Below are positions 1 through 12,133 of a stretch of 64,000 bases of DNA, piece after piece. The notes under the pieces are model-generated. The model ran no database searches. It saw nothing but the letters and a program-made list of their open reading frames with translations, and was not told the DNA's origin. Origin of the DNA: Dactylorhiza incarnata (lineage: Eukaryota; Streptophyta; Magnoliopsida; Asparagales; Orchidaceae). The DNA is taken from the NCBI GenBank assembly GCA_033032865.1, contig JAWHQI010000612.1:415898-479897 (forward strand), given 5' to 3'. A program made the translations under genes and the position numbers. Every line of letters begins with the position of its first letter. Within the stretch, counting starts at the first letter, position 1.

Positions 1-309
1 ACCTAGATAAACCCCCAGATAAACTCCAAGTTAAACCCGTGATAACCCCTAGATATACCCATATATAAACCGTAAGATAAACCCTTGGATAAACCCTAGA
101 TAAACCCCCAAATAAACCCCTAGATAAACCCCTAAATAAACTCCTAGATAAACCCCTAGAAAATCTCTTAGATAATCGCCTAAATAAACCCCTTGATAAA
201 CCTCTTGATTAACCCCTAGATAAACCCCTAGATAAACTTCTAGATAAACCCCTAGATAAACCCATAGATAATCCCATAGATAAACCCATAGATAAACCCT
301 TAGATAAAC

Positions 310-3300
310 CCCTAGATAAACACCTAACTAATCCCCTAGATAAACCTCTAGATAAACCCATATATAAACCCCTAGATAAACCCATTGATAAACTCCTGGA
401 TAAACCACTAGATAAACTCATAAACTCCTAGATAAACACCTAGATGAACCCCTAGATAAACTCCTAGATAAATCCCAAGATAAACACCTAAATATTTCTA
501 TAGAAAAACCCCTAGATACAACCCTACACAAACCCCATAATAAACCTCTTATTAAATCTGTGATAAACCCTTAGATAAACCCATACCTAAACCCTAGATA
601 ATCCCATAGATAAATGCCTAGATAGACCTCAAAATAAACCCTTGTATAAACCCCTAGATAAACTCCCATATAAACTCATAGATAAACTCATAGATAAACC
701 GCTAGATAAACCCTTGATAAACACCTAAATAAACCCATAGGTAAAACCATAGGTAACACTTAGGTAAACCCCTATATAAACCCCTAAATAAACCTCTACA
801 TAAATCCATATATATATACCCTTAGATAGAACCCTAGATAAGCCCCAAGATATACCCCTAGATATACCCTTATATAATCCCTTACATAAACTGTTAGATA
901 AATCCACTGATAAACCCCCAGATAAACTCCTAGATAAAACCCTAAATAAACTCCTAGATAAATCCCTAAATAAACCCCTAGATAAACCCATATACCCCTA
1001 GATAAACCCTAGATGAACACCTAGATAAACTTCTAGATACATCCCTAAATTATTTAATAGATAAACCCATACATAAATTGATATATAAACCCCTAGATAA
1101 ACCCCTAAATAAACTACTAGTTAAACCTGTGATAAACCACTAGATAAACCCCCTAGATAAACACATATATAAACTCCTAGATAAACCCCTTGATAAACTC
1201 ATAGATAAACCCATAGATAAACCCCCAGATAAACCTCTAGATTAACTCCTAGATAAACCCCTAGATAAACTCCTAGATAAACCCCTAGATAAACCCCTAG
1301 GTAAACCCCCTAGAAAAATACCTAGATAAACCCATAGATAAAACCTTAGATAATCCCCTAAATAATTCCCTAGATAAACCCCAATATAAACTCCTAGATA
1401 AGCTACTAGATAAACCCCTAGATAACCCACTAGATAAACCCATAAATAAACTTGTACATAAACCCCTATATTAAACCCTAGATTAACTCCTAGATAAGCC
1501 CCTAGAAAAACCCATAAACCCCTAGATAAATCCCTAGATGAACCCCTAGATAAACTAATAGATAATCAACTAAGTAAATTTATAAACAAACCTCTAGATA
1601 AACTCTTAAACGAACCCCTCGATAAACCCCTAGATAAACTCCTAGTTAAATCTGTGATAAACCCTTAGATAAACCCACAAATAAACTCCTAGATAAACTC
1701 TTAAATAAAACCCAAGATAAACCCCTAGATAAACACCTAGATAAACCCCTGTATAACCCCATTGACAAACCCCTAGATAAACCCCTAGATAAATCTACGA
1801 TAAACCTATAGATAAACCCTTAGATAAACCACTAGATAAACCCCTACATGAACCCCTAGATAAACTCCTAGATAAACTCATAGATAAACACCTAAGTAAA
1901 TTTATAAATAAACCCCTAGATAAACTCCTAGTTAATTCTTTGATAAATCCATAGATTAACCTATAGATAAACCACTAGATAAACCCATAGATAAACTCCT
2001 AGATAAACCCCCTAGATAAACCCTAAATAAACCCCCTAGATAAACCCCTAGATAAACTCCAAAATAAACCCCCTAGATAAACCCTTGGATAAACACCTAG
2101 ATAAACTCATAGATAAACTTCTTGATAAACTCCTAGATAAATTCCTAAGTAAAACCCTAGATTAACACCTAGATAAACCCCTTGATAATCCCCTAGATAA
2201 ACCCATAGATAAACCCCTAGATAAACCTCTATATAAACTCCTTGATAAACCACTGGATAAATCTTTAGAAAACCACCAGAAAAACCCCTAGATAAACCCA
2301 CAAACCCCTATATAAACCCATTCATGAACCCCTAGATAAACTCCTACATAAACACCTAGATAAACACCTACATAAATCTATTGATAAACCCCTAGATAAA
2401 TCAATGATAAACCCTTCGATAAACCTATAAATAAACCTTTAGCCCTAGATAAACACCTAGATAAACCCCTAAATAAATTCCTAAATAATTCACTAGATAA
2501 ACCCCTTGATACACCGCTAGATAATACCCTAGATAACGCCCAAGATAAACCTCTAGATAAACTCCAAGATAAACCCCTAGATAAACCCTTAGATACCTAG
2601 ATAAACCCTAAAATAAACCCCTAGATAAACCCATAAAAAACCACTAGATAAACCCTTGAGAAACACCTAAATAAACACTAGGTAAACCCCTGGTTAAACC
2701 TCTAAATAAACCTCTAGATAAACCCCTAGATAAACCCCTATATAAACCTCTTAAATAAACTCAAGTATAAACCCCATGATATACCCCTAGACAAACCCTT
2801 AGGTACTCTCCTATATAAATCCCTAGATAAACCCCTAGATAAATCTATAAAGCAATCACAGGAGAACCTCTTAGATTAACCCCTAAATAAACCACTAGAT
2901 AAACCCCTAGATAAATTGATAGATAAACCCTTCGATAAATTGATATATAAACCTCTAGATAAATTCCTAGATAAACTCCCAGTTAAACACATGATAAACC
3001 CCTAGATATACCCATAGATAACCGCTAAGACAAAACTCCTATATAAACCCCTATATAAGCCCCAATATAAACCCCTAGATAAAACACTAGAAAAACCACT
3101 ACAAACCCCTAGATAAATCCTCTAGAAACCCCTAGATAAACCCCTAGATAAGCTCCTAGATAATACCCTAGATAATCCCCTAGATTAACCCTTAGATTAA
3201 CCTCTAGATAAACCACTAAATAAACCCCTAGATAAACACTTAGATAAACCCCTAGATAAATAACTAGATAAACCCATATATAAACCCCTAAATGAACCCT

Positions 3301-3510
3301 TAGATAAACTCCTAGATAAACCCATAGATAAACACTTAAGTAGATCTATAGATAAGACACTTGATAAACTCCTAGACAAACCCCTAGATAAACCCCTAGA
3401 TAAACTCCTAGTTAAATCAATGATAAACTCTTAGATAAACCCATAGATAAATCCCTAAATAAACCCCCTAGATAAAGCCCCAAGATAAACCCCTAGATAA
3501 ACTCCTAAAT
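310..3510 (+). repeat. Higher-order satellite block Z, copy a
   Basis: The order of variant monomers in this stretch matches 12.55-15.907 kb and, in part, 41.9-45.559 kb. For example the series from about 420 to 540 recurs at about 12656-12770, and the series ending at 3510 recurs ending at 15907. The offset is about 12.2 kb at the start and 12.4 kb at the end, so small indels have accumulated. Block borders are approximate. The first 300 bp of the window resemble about 11.47-11.99 kb instead. Confidence 0.6.
3506..3510. other. Paralogous empty site of the Gypsy insertion (TAAAT)
   Basis: The left flank of Gypsy-1 ends in TAAAT at 15903-15907 and its right flank restarts with TAAAT at 24548. 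Here the same left context (CCCCTAGATAAACTCC) and the same right context (ATCTAAAC, then the CTAGATCAA series) meet across a single TAAAT, as expected for an unoccupied copy of the target. Confidence 0.75.
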
Positions 3511-6500
3511 AAACTCCTATCTAAACCCCTAAATAAACCCCTAGATAAATGCCTAGATAAACCCCTAGATCAACCCATAGACAAACTCCTAGATAAACCC
3601 CTATATAAAACCATTGATGAACCCCTAGATAAACTCTTATAAAAACACCTAGATAATCACCTACATAAATCTATAGATAAACCCCTAGAGAAATCTATGA
3701 TAAACCCTTCGATAAACCCATAGATATACCATTAGCCCTAGATAAACACCTAGATAAACTCCTAAATAATTCCCTAGATAAACCCCATGATAAACCCCTA
3801 GATAATACCCTAGATAAACCTCTAGATAAACTCCTAGATAAACCCCTAGATAAACCCTTAGATAGACCCCTAGATAAACCCTAAATAAACCCCTAGATAA
3901 ACCCATAGAAAAACCACTAGATAAACCCTTGATAAACACCTAAATAAACCCTAGGTAAACCCCTAGATAAACCCCTAAATAAACCTCTAGATAAACCCCT
4001 ATATAAACCTCTTAAATAAACCCATGGATAAACCCCAAGATATACCCCTAGACAAACCCTTAGGTACACTCCCCTATATAAACCCCTAGATAAACCCACA
4101 GATAAATCTATAGAAAAATCCCTGGATAACCTCCTAGAAAAACCCCTAGATAAACTCCTAGATAAACCACTAAATTAACCCCTTTGATAAACCCCTAAAA
4201 AATTGATAGATAAACACCTGGATAAATTGATATATAAACCTCTAGATAAACCCCTAGATAAATTCCTAATTAAACATGTGATAAACCCCTAGATATACCC
4301 ATAGATAAACTCTAAGATAAACTCCTAGATAAACCCCTAGATAAACCCCTAGATAAACCCCAAGAAAAACCCCAAGATAAACCCCTAAATAAACCCCTAG
4401 ATAAACCCCTAGATAAACCCCTAGAAAAACCCCTAGATAAACCCCTACAAAAACCCCTAGATAAACCCTCTAGATAAACCCCTAGATAAGCCCCTAGATA
4501 ATCCCCTAGATAAACCCCTAGATTAACCTCTAGATAAACTACTAGATAAACCACTAGATAAACCCATTGATAAACCCATAGATAAACCCCTAGATAAACA
4601 CCTAGATAAACTTATAAACCCATATATAAACCCCTATACGAACCCTTAGAAAAACTCCTAGATAAATCTCTAGATAAACACCTAAGTAGATCTATAGATA
4701 AGCCACTAGATAAACTCCTAGACAAACCCCTAGATAAACTCCTAGTTAAATCAATGATAAACTCTTAGATAAATGCATAGATAAACCCCTAGATAAACCC
4801 ATATATAAACTCCTAAATACACCCCTATCTAAACCCCTAAATAAATCCCTTGATAAATGCCTAGATAAACCCCTAGATCAACCCTTAGACAAACTCCTAG
4901 ATAAACCCCTAGATAAACTCCTTGTTAAATTTATGATAAACCCTTAGATAACCCATAGATAAACCCATAAATGAACCCCTAGATAAACCCTTAGATAAAC
5001 TCCTAAATAAACCCCTAGATAAACTCATAGATAAATCCCTAGATAAACCCCGAGATAAATTCCTAAATAAACCACTAGATAAAATCATAGATAAACCCCT
5101 TGTAATCTACTAGATAATCATCTTGATAAACCCCTGGATAAATCTCTAGATAACCTCCTAGATAAACCCCTGGATAAACATCAGTTAAACCCACATATAA
5201 ACCCCTAGATAAACCCCTAGATTAAACCCTAGACAAACCCCTATATAAACTCCTAGATAAAACCCTAGACAAACCACTAGATAAACTCCTAGATAAACCC
5301 CTAGATGAATCAATGATAAACCCTTCAATAAACCCATAGAAATAACCTTAGATAAACCCCTAGATAAACCCCTAAATATATTTCTAAATAAACCACTAGA
5401 TAAACCCCTAGATAAACCCATTAATAAACTCCTAGATAATCCCTAGATAAACCTCTAGATAAATTCGTAGATAAACCTCAAGATAAACCCCTAGATAAAC
5501 CCTTTGATAAACCCCTAGATAAACCCATAGATAAACCCCCAAATAAACCCTTGATAAACACCTAAATAAACCCATAGGTGAACCCCTAGATAAACCCCTA
5601 AATAAACCTCTAGATAAACCCCTATAAACCCCTTAAATAAACCAATGGATAAACCCTAAGATATACCCCTAGACAAACCCTTAGATATTACCTTATATAA
5701 AGCCCAAGATAAAGTCCAAGATAAACCCTTAGAAAATCCATTGAGAAACCCCTAGATAACCCCTAGGTAGACCCTTAAGTAAACCCCTATATAAACTCCT
5801 AAATAAACCCCAAGTAAACCCATATATAAACCCCCTAGATAAACCTCTAGATAAATACTTAAGTAGATCTATAGATAAACCACTAGATAAACTCCTAGAC
5901 AAACCCCAATATAAACCCCTCAATAAACTCCTAGTTAAAGCTATGATAAACTCATAGATAAACTCCTAGATAAAATTTTAAATAAACTCCTAAATAAACA
6001 CCTAGATAAACCCCTTGATAAACCCCTAGATTAACGCCTAGATAAACACCTAGATAAACCCCTAAATCAATTCCTAAATTAACCACTAGATAAACCCCTA
6101 GATAAACCCATTGATAAACCCCTAGATAAACCCCTAAATCAACCCCCAGATAAACCCCTGGTTAAACTCATTGATAAACATCTAAGTAAACCCCTAGATA
6201 AACCCCGAGATAAACTCCTAGTTAAACCCGTGATAAACCCCTAGATATACCCATAGATAAACCCCTAGATAAACCCCTGGATAACCCCTAGATAAACCCC
6301 TAGATAAACCCCTAGATAAACCCCTGGATAAACCCCAAGATAAACCCCTAGATATTCTCCTAGATAATCGCCTAGAAAATCTCCTAGATAAACCCCTAGA
6401 TAAACCTCATGATAAACCTTAGATAAACCCCTAGATAAACCCCCTAGGTAAACCACTAGATAAACCACTAGATAAACCAATAGATAATCCTTTAGATAAT

Positions 6501-8870
6501 CCCCTAGATAAACCCCTAGATAAACCTCTAGGTAAACCCCTAGATAAACCCATATATAAACCCCTAGATTAACCCATAGATAAACTCTTAGATATACCCC
6601 TAGATAATCTCATAAACTCCTAGATAAACCTCCAGATGAACCCCTAGATAAACACCTAAAAAATCTATAGATAAACCCCTAGATACACCCATAGACAAAC
6701 CCCTAAATAAACCCCTTGTTAAATCTGTGATAAACCCTTAGATAAACCAATAGATAAACCCCAAGATAGTCCCCTAGATAAACCCCTAGATAGACATCTA
6801 GATAAACTTCTAAATAAACCCATGGATAAACCCCTAGATAAACTTATATATAAAACCTTGGATAAACACTTCGATAAACCCCTAGATAAACCCTTAATAA
6901 ACACCTAAATAAACATATATTTAACCCATAAGTAGCCTTTAGGTAAACACCCATAAACACCCCTAAATAAACCCCTGGATAAACCCATGTATAAACTTCC
7001 TAGATAAACCCCTAGATAAGCCCCAAGATGTACTCCTAGAAAACACTTAGATAATCCCGTATATAAACTGCTAGATAAATCCCTAAATAAACACATAGAT
7101 AAACACTTAGATAAATTCATTGATAAACTCCTAGATAAAACCCTAGATAAACTCCTAGATAAACCCCTAAATAAACCACTAGATAAACACATATACCCCT
7201 AGATAAACCCCTAGATGAACCCCTAGATAAACCCCAAGAAAAATTGATAGATAAATCCCTAAATAAGTTGATATATAAACCCTTATATAAACCCCTTGAT
7301 AAACCACTTGACAAACTCCTAGATAAATCCCTAGACAAACTCATAAACCCCTAGATAAACCCCTAAATGAACCCCTAGATAAACGCTTAAGTAGATCTAT
7401 AGATAAACCACTAAATAAATTCCTAGACAAACCCCTAGATAAACTCATAGATAAACTCCTAGTTAAATCTGTGATAAACCCTTACATAAACCCATAGATA
7501 AACGCCTAGATAAACCCATAGATAAACTTCTAAATAAAACCCTAGATAAACCCCTAGATAAACACCTAGATAAACCCCTAGACAAACTCCTAGATAAACC
7601 CCAAGATAAACCACTAGATAAATTCCTAAATTAACCACTAGATAAACCTCTTGATAAACCCCTAGATAATCCTCTAGATAAACTCCTAGATAAACACCTA
7701 AACAAAACCCTAGATAAAACCTAATCCCCTAGATAAACATCAGATAAACCATAGATAAACCACTAGATAAACCCCTAGATAAACTCTTAGATAAACCCCT
7801 AGATAAACCCATAAACCACTAGATAAACCCCTAGATGAACCCCCTAGATGAAATCCTAGATAAACACTTAGATAAATGCCTAAGTAAATCTATAAATAAC
7901 CCCCTAAATAAACCCATAGAAAAACCTCTAGATACACCCCTAGTTAAATCTGTGGTCAACCCTTAGATAAAACCCTAGATAAACCTCTAGATAAACTCCT
8001 AGATAAACCCCTGGATAAACCCCTAGATAAACCCCTAGATAAACCCATAGATAAACCCTAGATAAATAACTAAATAAACCCCTAGTAAACCACTAAATAA
8101 ACCCCTAGATAAACTCCTAGTTAAACCCGTGATAGACCCCTAGATAAACCTATAGATAAACCTCAAGATAAACCCCGAGATATACCCCTAGATAAAACCC
8201 TGGATAAACCCCTAAATAAACCCCTAGATAAACCCCTAGATAAATCCCTAGATTAACCCCTAGATAAACCCCTAAATAAACCAATAGATAAACACCTAGA
8301 TATTCTCATAAACAATTGCCTATATAAACCACTTAATAAACCCCTAGATAAACCCCTATATAAACCCCTAGATAAACTCTAGATAAACCCCTAGATAAAC
8401 CCCAAGATAAACCCCTTGATAAATTCCTAAATTAACCACTAGATAAACCTCTTGATAAGCCTCTAGATAATCCCCTAGATAAACTCCTAGATAAACACCT
8501 AACTAAACCCTTAGATAAAACCTAATCCCCTTGATAAACCTCAGATAAACCACTAGATAAACCCCTAGATAAACCAATAGATAAACTCCTAGATAAACCA
8601 CTAAATAAACCCATAAACTATTAGATAAACCCCTAGATGAACCCCTAGATAAACTCCTAGATAAACACTTAGATAAACGCCTAAATAAATATATAGATAA
8701 CCCCCTAAATAAACACATAGAAAAACCTATAGATACACCCCTAGTTAAATCTTTGGTCAACCCTTAGATAAACCCCTAGATAAATCTCTAGACAAACTTC
8801 TAGTTAAACTGTGATAAACCCCTGGATAAACCCATAAATAAACCCCTAAATAAACCCCTAGATAAACCCC
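3511..8870 (+). repeat. Higher-order satellite block X, copy a
   Basis: This block resembles 56.24-62.3 kb, with offsets of about 52.7-53.6 kb, and in part 51.1-55.1 kb. Shared landmarks include the TTAAGTAGATCTATAGATAA module at about 4680, 5860 and 7390, and the series ending in GTGGTCAACCC at about 7945. The borders are approximate. Confidence 0.55.
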
Positions 8871-11800
8871 TCAATAAACCCTTAGATAAACCCTTAGATA
8901 AATCCCTAGATAAATCCCTAGATAAACCAATAGATAAACCCTTAGATAAACCTGTAAATAAACTCGTAGATAAATCCCTAGATAAACACCCTAAATAAAC
9001 CCCTAGAAAAAACCCTGGATAATCCCCTAGATGAACCCAGAGATAAACCTCTAGATAAACCCCTAGATAAACCCCAATATAAGCCCCTATATAAACACCT
9101 AAATTAACCCCTAGATAAACTCCTAGATAAACCCCTAGATAAACACCTACATAAATCTATAGATAAATCCCTAGATAAACCCCTTGACAAACAACTAGAT
9201 AAACCACTAGATAAATCCCTCAATAAATCTATGATAAACCCTTAGATAAATTCATAGATAAACCCCTAGATAAACCCCTAAATAAATACCTAGATAAACC
9301 CCAACATAAATTCCTAAATAAACCACTAGATAAAACCATTGATAAACCCCTAGATAATCCCCTAGATAAACCCCTAGATAAACTCCTTGATAAACCCCAA
9401 AATAAACCCCTAAATAAACCCCTAGATAAACTCACTGATAAACCCAAAAAAAAATACCTTGATAAACACCTAAATAAACCCCGAGGTAAATCCTAGATAA
9501 ACCCCTAAATAAACCCCTTAATAAACCAATATGTAAGCCCTTTAATTAAACCACTAGATAAACCCCAAGATATACCCATAGACAAACCCTTAGATACTCC
9601 CATATATAAAACCCTAGATAAATCTATAGATAAACCCTTGGATAAACCCATAGATAAACTCTAGAAAAACTCCTACATAAACACCAACTTAAACCCCTAA
9701 ATAAACCCATATACCCATAGACAAACCCCTAGATGAACCCCTAAATAAACCCTAGATAAATACCTAGATAAATTGGTAGATAAATCCCTAGGTAAATTGA
9801 TATATAAATCTCTAGATAAACCCTTAGATATACTTCTAGTTAAAACCATGATAACCCCTAGATAAACCTATAAATAAACCCATAAATAAACCCCTAGATA
9901 AGCCCCTACGTAAACCCCTAGATAAACCCCTAGATAAAACTCTAAATAAACCCATTGATAATCCACTAGATGATCACCCTAGATAAACCCTTAGTTAAAC
10001 TAATAGAAAAACTCCTAATAAAACACGTTATAAACCCCTAGATATACCTATAGATAAATCCATAGATAACCCCAGGATAAACCCCTAGATAAACCCCTAG
10101 ATAAACCTCTAGATAACCCCCTAAAAAACCCCTATATAAACCCCTTGATAAACTCCTAGATAAGCCCCTAGATAATCCCCTAGTAATCCCCTAGATAAAC
10201 CCCTAGATTGACCTCTAGAGGAACCCCTAGATAAACCTCTAGAGAAACCCCTAGATAAACCCCTATATAAAACCTTAGATAAACTCCTAGATAAACCCCT
10301 AGATAAACCAATAAACCCCTAGATAAACTCCTAGATGAACCCTAAGATAAACTCCTAGATAAACACCTAAGTAGCTATAGATAAACCACTAGATAAACTC
10401 AAACCTAGTTAAACTCTTAGTTAAATTTATGATAAACCCTTTGATAAACCCATAGATAAACCCCTAGACAACCCCTTAGATAAACTAGTAGAAAAACTCC
10501 TAGATAAACCCTTAGATAAATTCCTAAATTAACCACTGCATAAACCACTTGATAAACCCTTAGATAATCCCCTAAATAAACCATTAGAAAAACCTATAGA
10601 TAAACTCCTAGGTAATCCCCTAGATAAACACCTAAATAAACCCCTAAATAAATTCCTTGCAAGACCCATAGATAAACCCTTAAATAAACCCTACATAAAC
10701 ACCTAAATAAACCCCTAAGTAAACCCTTAGGTAAACCACTAGATAAACCCCTAAATAAAATCCTAAATAAACGCCTAGATAAACCCTTATATAAACCCCT
10801 AGATATACCCCTACATAAACCCTGGATAAACTCCTAGTTAAACCCCTAGATAAACATATAAACCCCTAGATAAATCCCTAGATAAACTCCTAGATAAACT
10901 CATAGAAAAACCCCTAGATAAATACCTAAATAAATCTATAGATAAACCCTTAAACAAACCTCTAGATAAACCCCTAGATAAGCCCCTAGTTAAATAGTTG
11001 ATAAACCCTTAGATAGATCCCTAGATAAAACCCTTGATAAACCCCAATATAAACCCTTAGAACTCCTAAATAAACCTCTAGATAATCCCCTAGATAAACC
11101 CCAAGATTTACCCCTATATATATCCCTAGATAAACCCCTAGATAATCCCTAAGATAAACCCTTACAAAAACCCTAGATAAACTCCTAGATGAACCCCATA
11201 AATAAACCCATAAAACACTAGATAAACTCATAGATGAACCCCTAGATAAACTCCTAGATAAACACCTAGATAAAGACCTAAATAAATCTATAGATAAACC
11301 CCTAAATGAACCCCTAGACAAACCCATAGATAAACTCTTAGATAAACCCCTAGTAAAATCTGTGATAAACTCTTAGATAAACCCCTAGATATCTCCTTAG
11401 ATAAATTCATTGATAAACCCCTAGAAAAATCCTAGATAAACACCTAAATAAACCCCTAGTAAACTCATAGATAAACCCCTAGATAAACTCCAAGTTAAAT
11501 CTGTGATAAACCCCTAGATATACCCAAAGATAAACCCCAAGACAAACCCTAGATAAACCCCTAAATAAACCCCTAGATAAACCCATGGATAAACCACTAA
11601 ATAAACTCATAGATAAACCCCTAGAAAATTCCTTAGATAATCGCCTAAATAAAACCCTTGATAAACCTCTTGATTAACCCCTAGATAAACCCATACATAA
11701 ACTTTTAGATAAACCCCTAGATAAACCATAGATAAACTCATAGATAAACCCATAGATAAACCCCTAGATAAACCCCTAGATAAACTCCTAGATAAACCCC

Positions 11801-12128
11801 TAGATAAACCCCTAACTAATCCCCTAGATAATCCCCTAGATAAACCCTAGATAAACCGATATATTAACCCCTAGATATACCCATAGATAAACCCTAAACC
11901 CATAGATAAACTCCTAGATAAACCCATAGATAAACTCCTAAATAAACCCCAAGATAAACTCATAAACTCCTAGATAAACCCCTAGATAATCCCCTAGATA
12001 ACTCCTGCATAAATCAATAGATAAACACCTAAATAAATCTATAGATAAACCCCTAGATACACCCCTAGATGAACCCCAAAACAAACCCCTTGTTAAATCT
12101 ATGATAAACCCATAGAAAAATTCCTAGA
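8871..12128 (+). repeat. Higher-order satellite block Y, copy a
   Basis: The variant series starting with CCCCTCAATAAACCC near 8864 recurs at about 24888-28207 and again at about 34170-37487. Shared rare landmarks include AAACTCGTAGATAA, GGTTGATATATAAATC-like steps and TTGCAAGACCC at about 10650. The block runs up to the paralogous Copia target at 12129. Confidence 0.65.
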
Positions 12129-12133
12129 TAATC
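12129..12133. other. Paralogous empty site of the Copia-like insertion (TAATC)
   Basis: Around 28208-41867 the Copia-like element is flanked by TAATC. Here the left context (AAACCCCTTGTTAAATC ... CCTAGA) and the right context (TATATAAACCCCTTGATAATCCC) are joined over one TAATC, which matches the pre-insertion state in the other segmental copy. Confidence 0.85.

Noticed and set aside
1..600. A true chromosome end (telomere)
   Set aside because: There is no run of exact TTTAGGG/CCCTAAA units. The satellite continues to both window edges and is interrupted by retrotransposons.
2845..2875. Short stretch AAGCAATCACAGGAGAACC as a foreign insert in the satellite
   Set aside because: It aligns with the related series at about 4100-4130 (AAATCTATAGAAAAATCCC ...) as a diverged satellite stretch.
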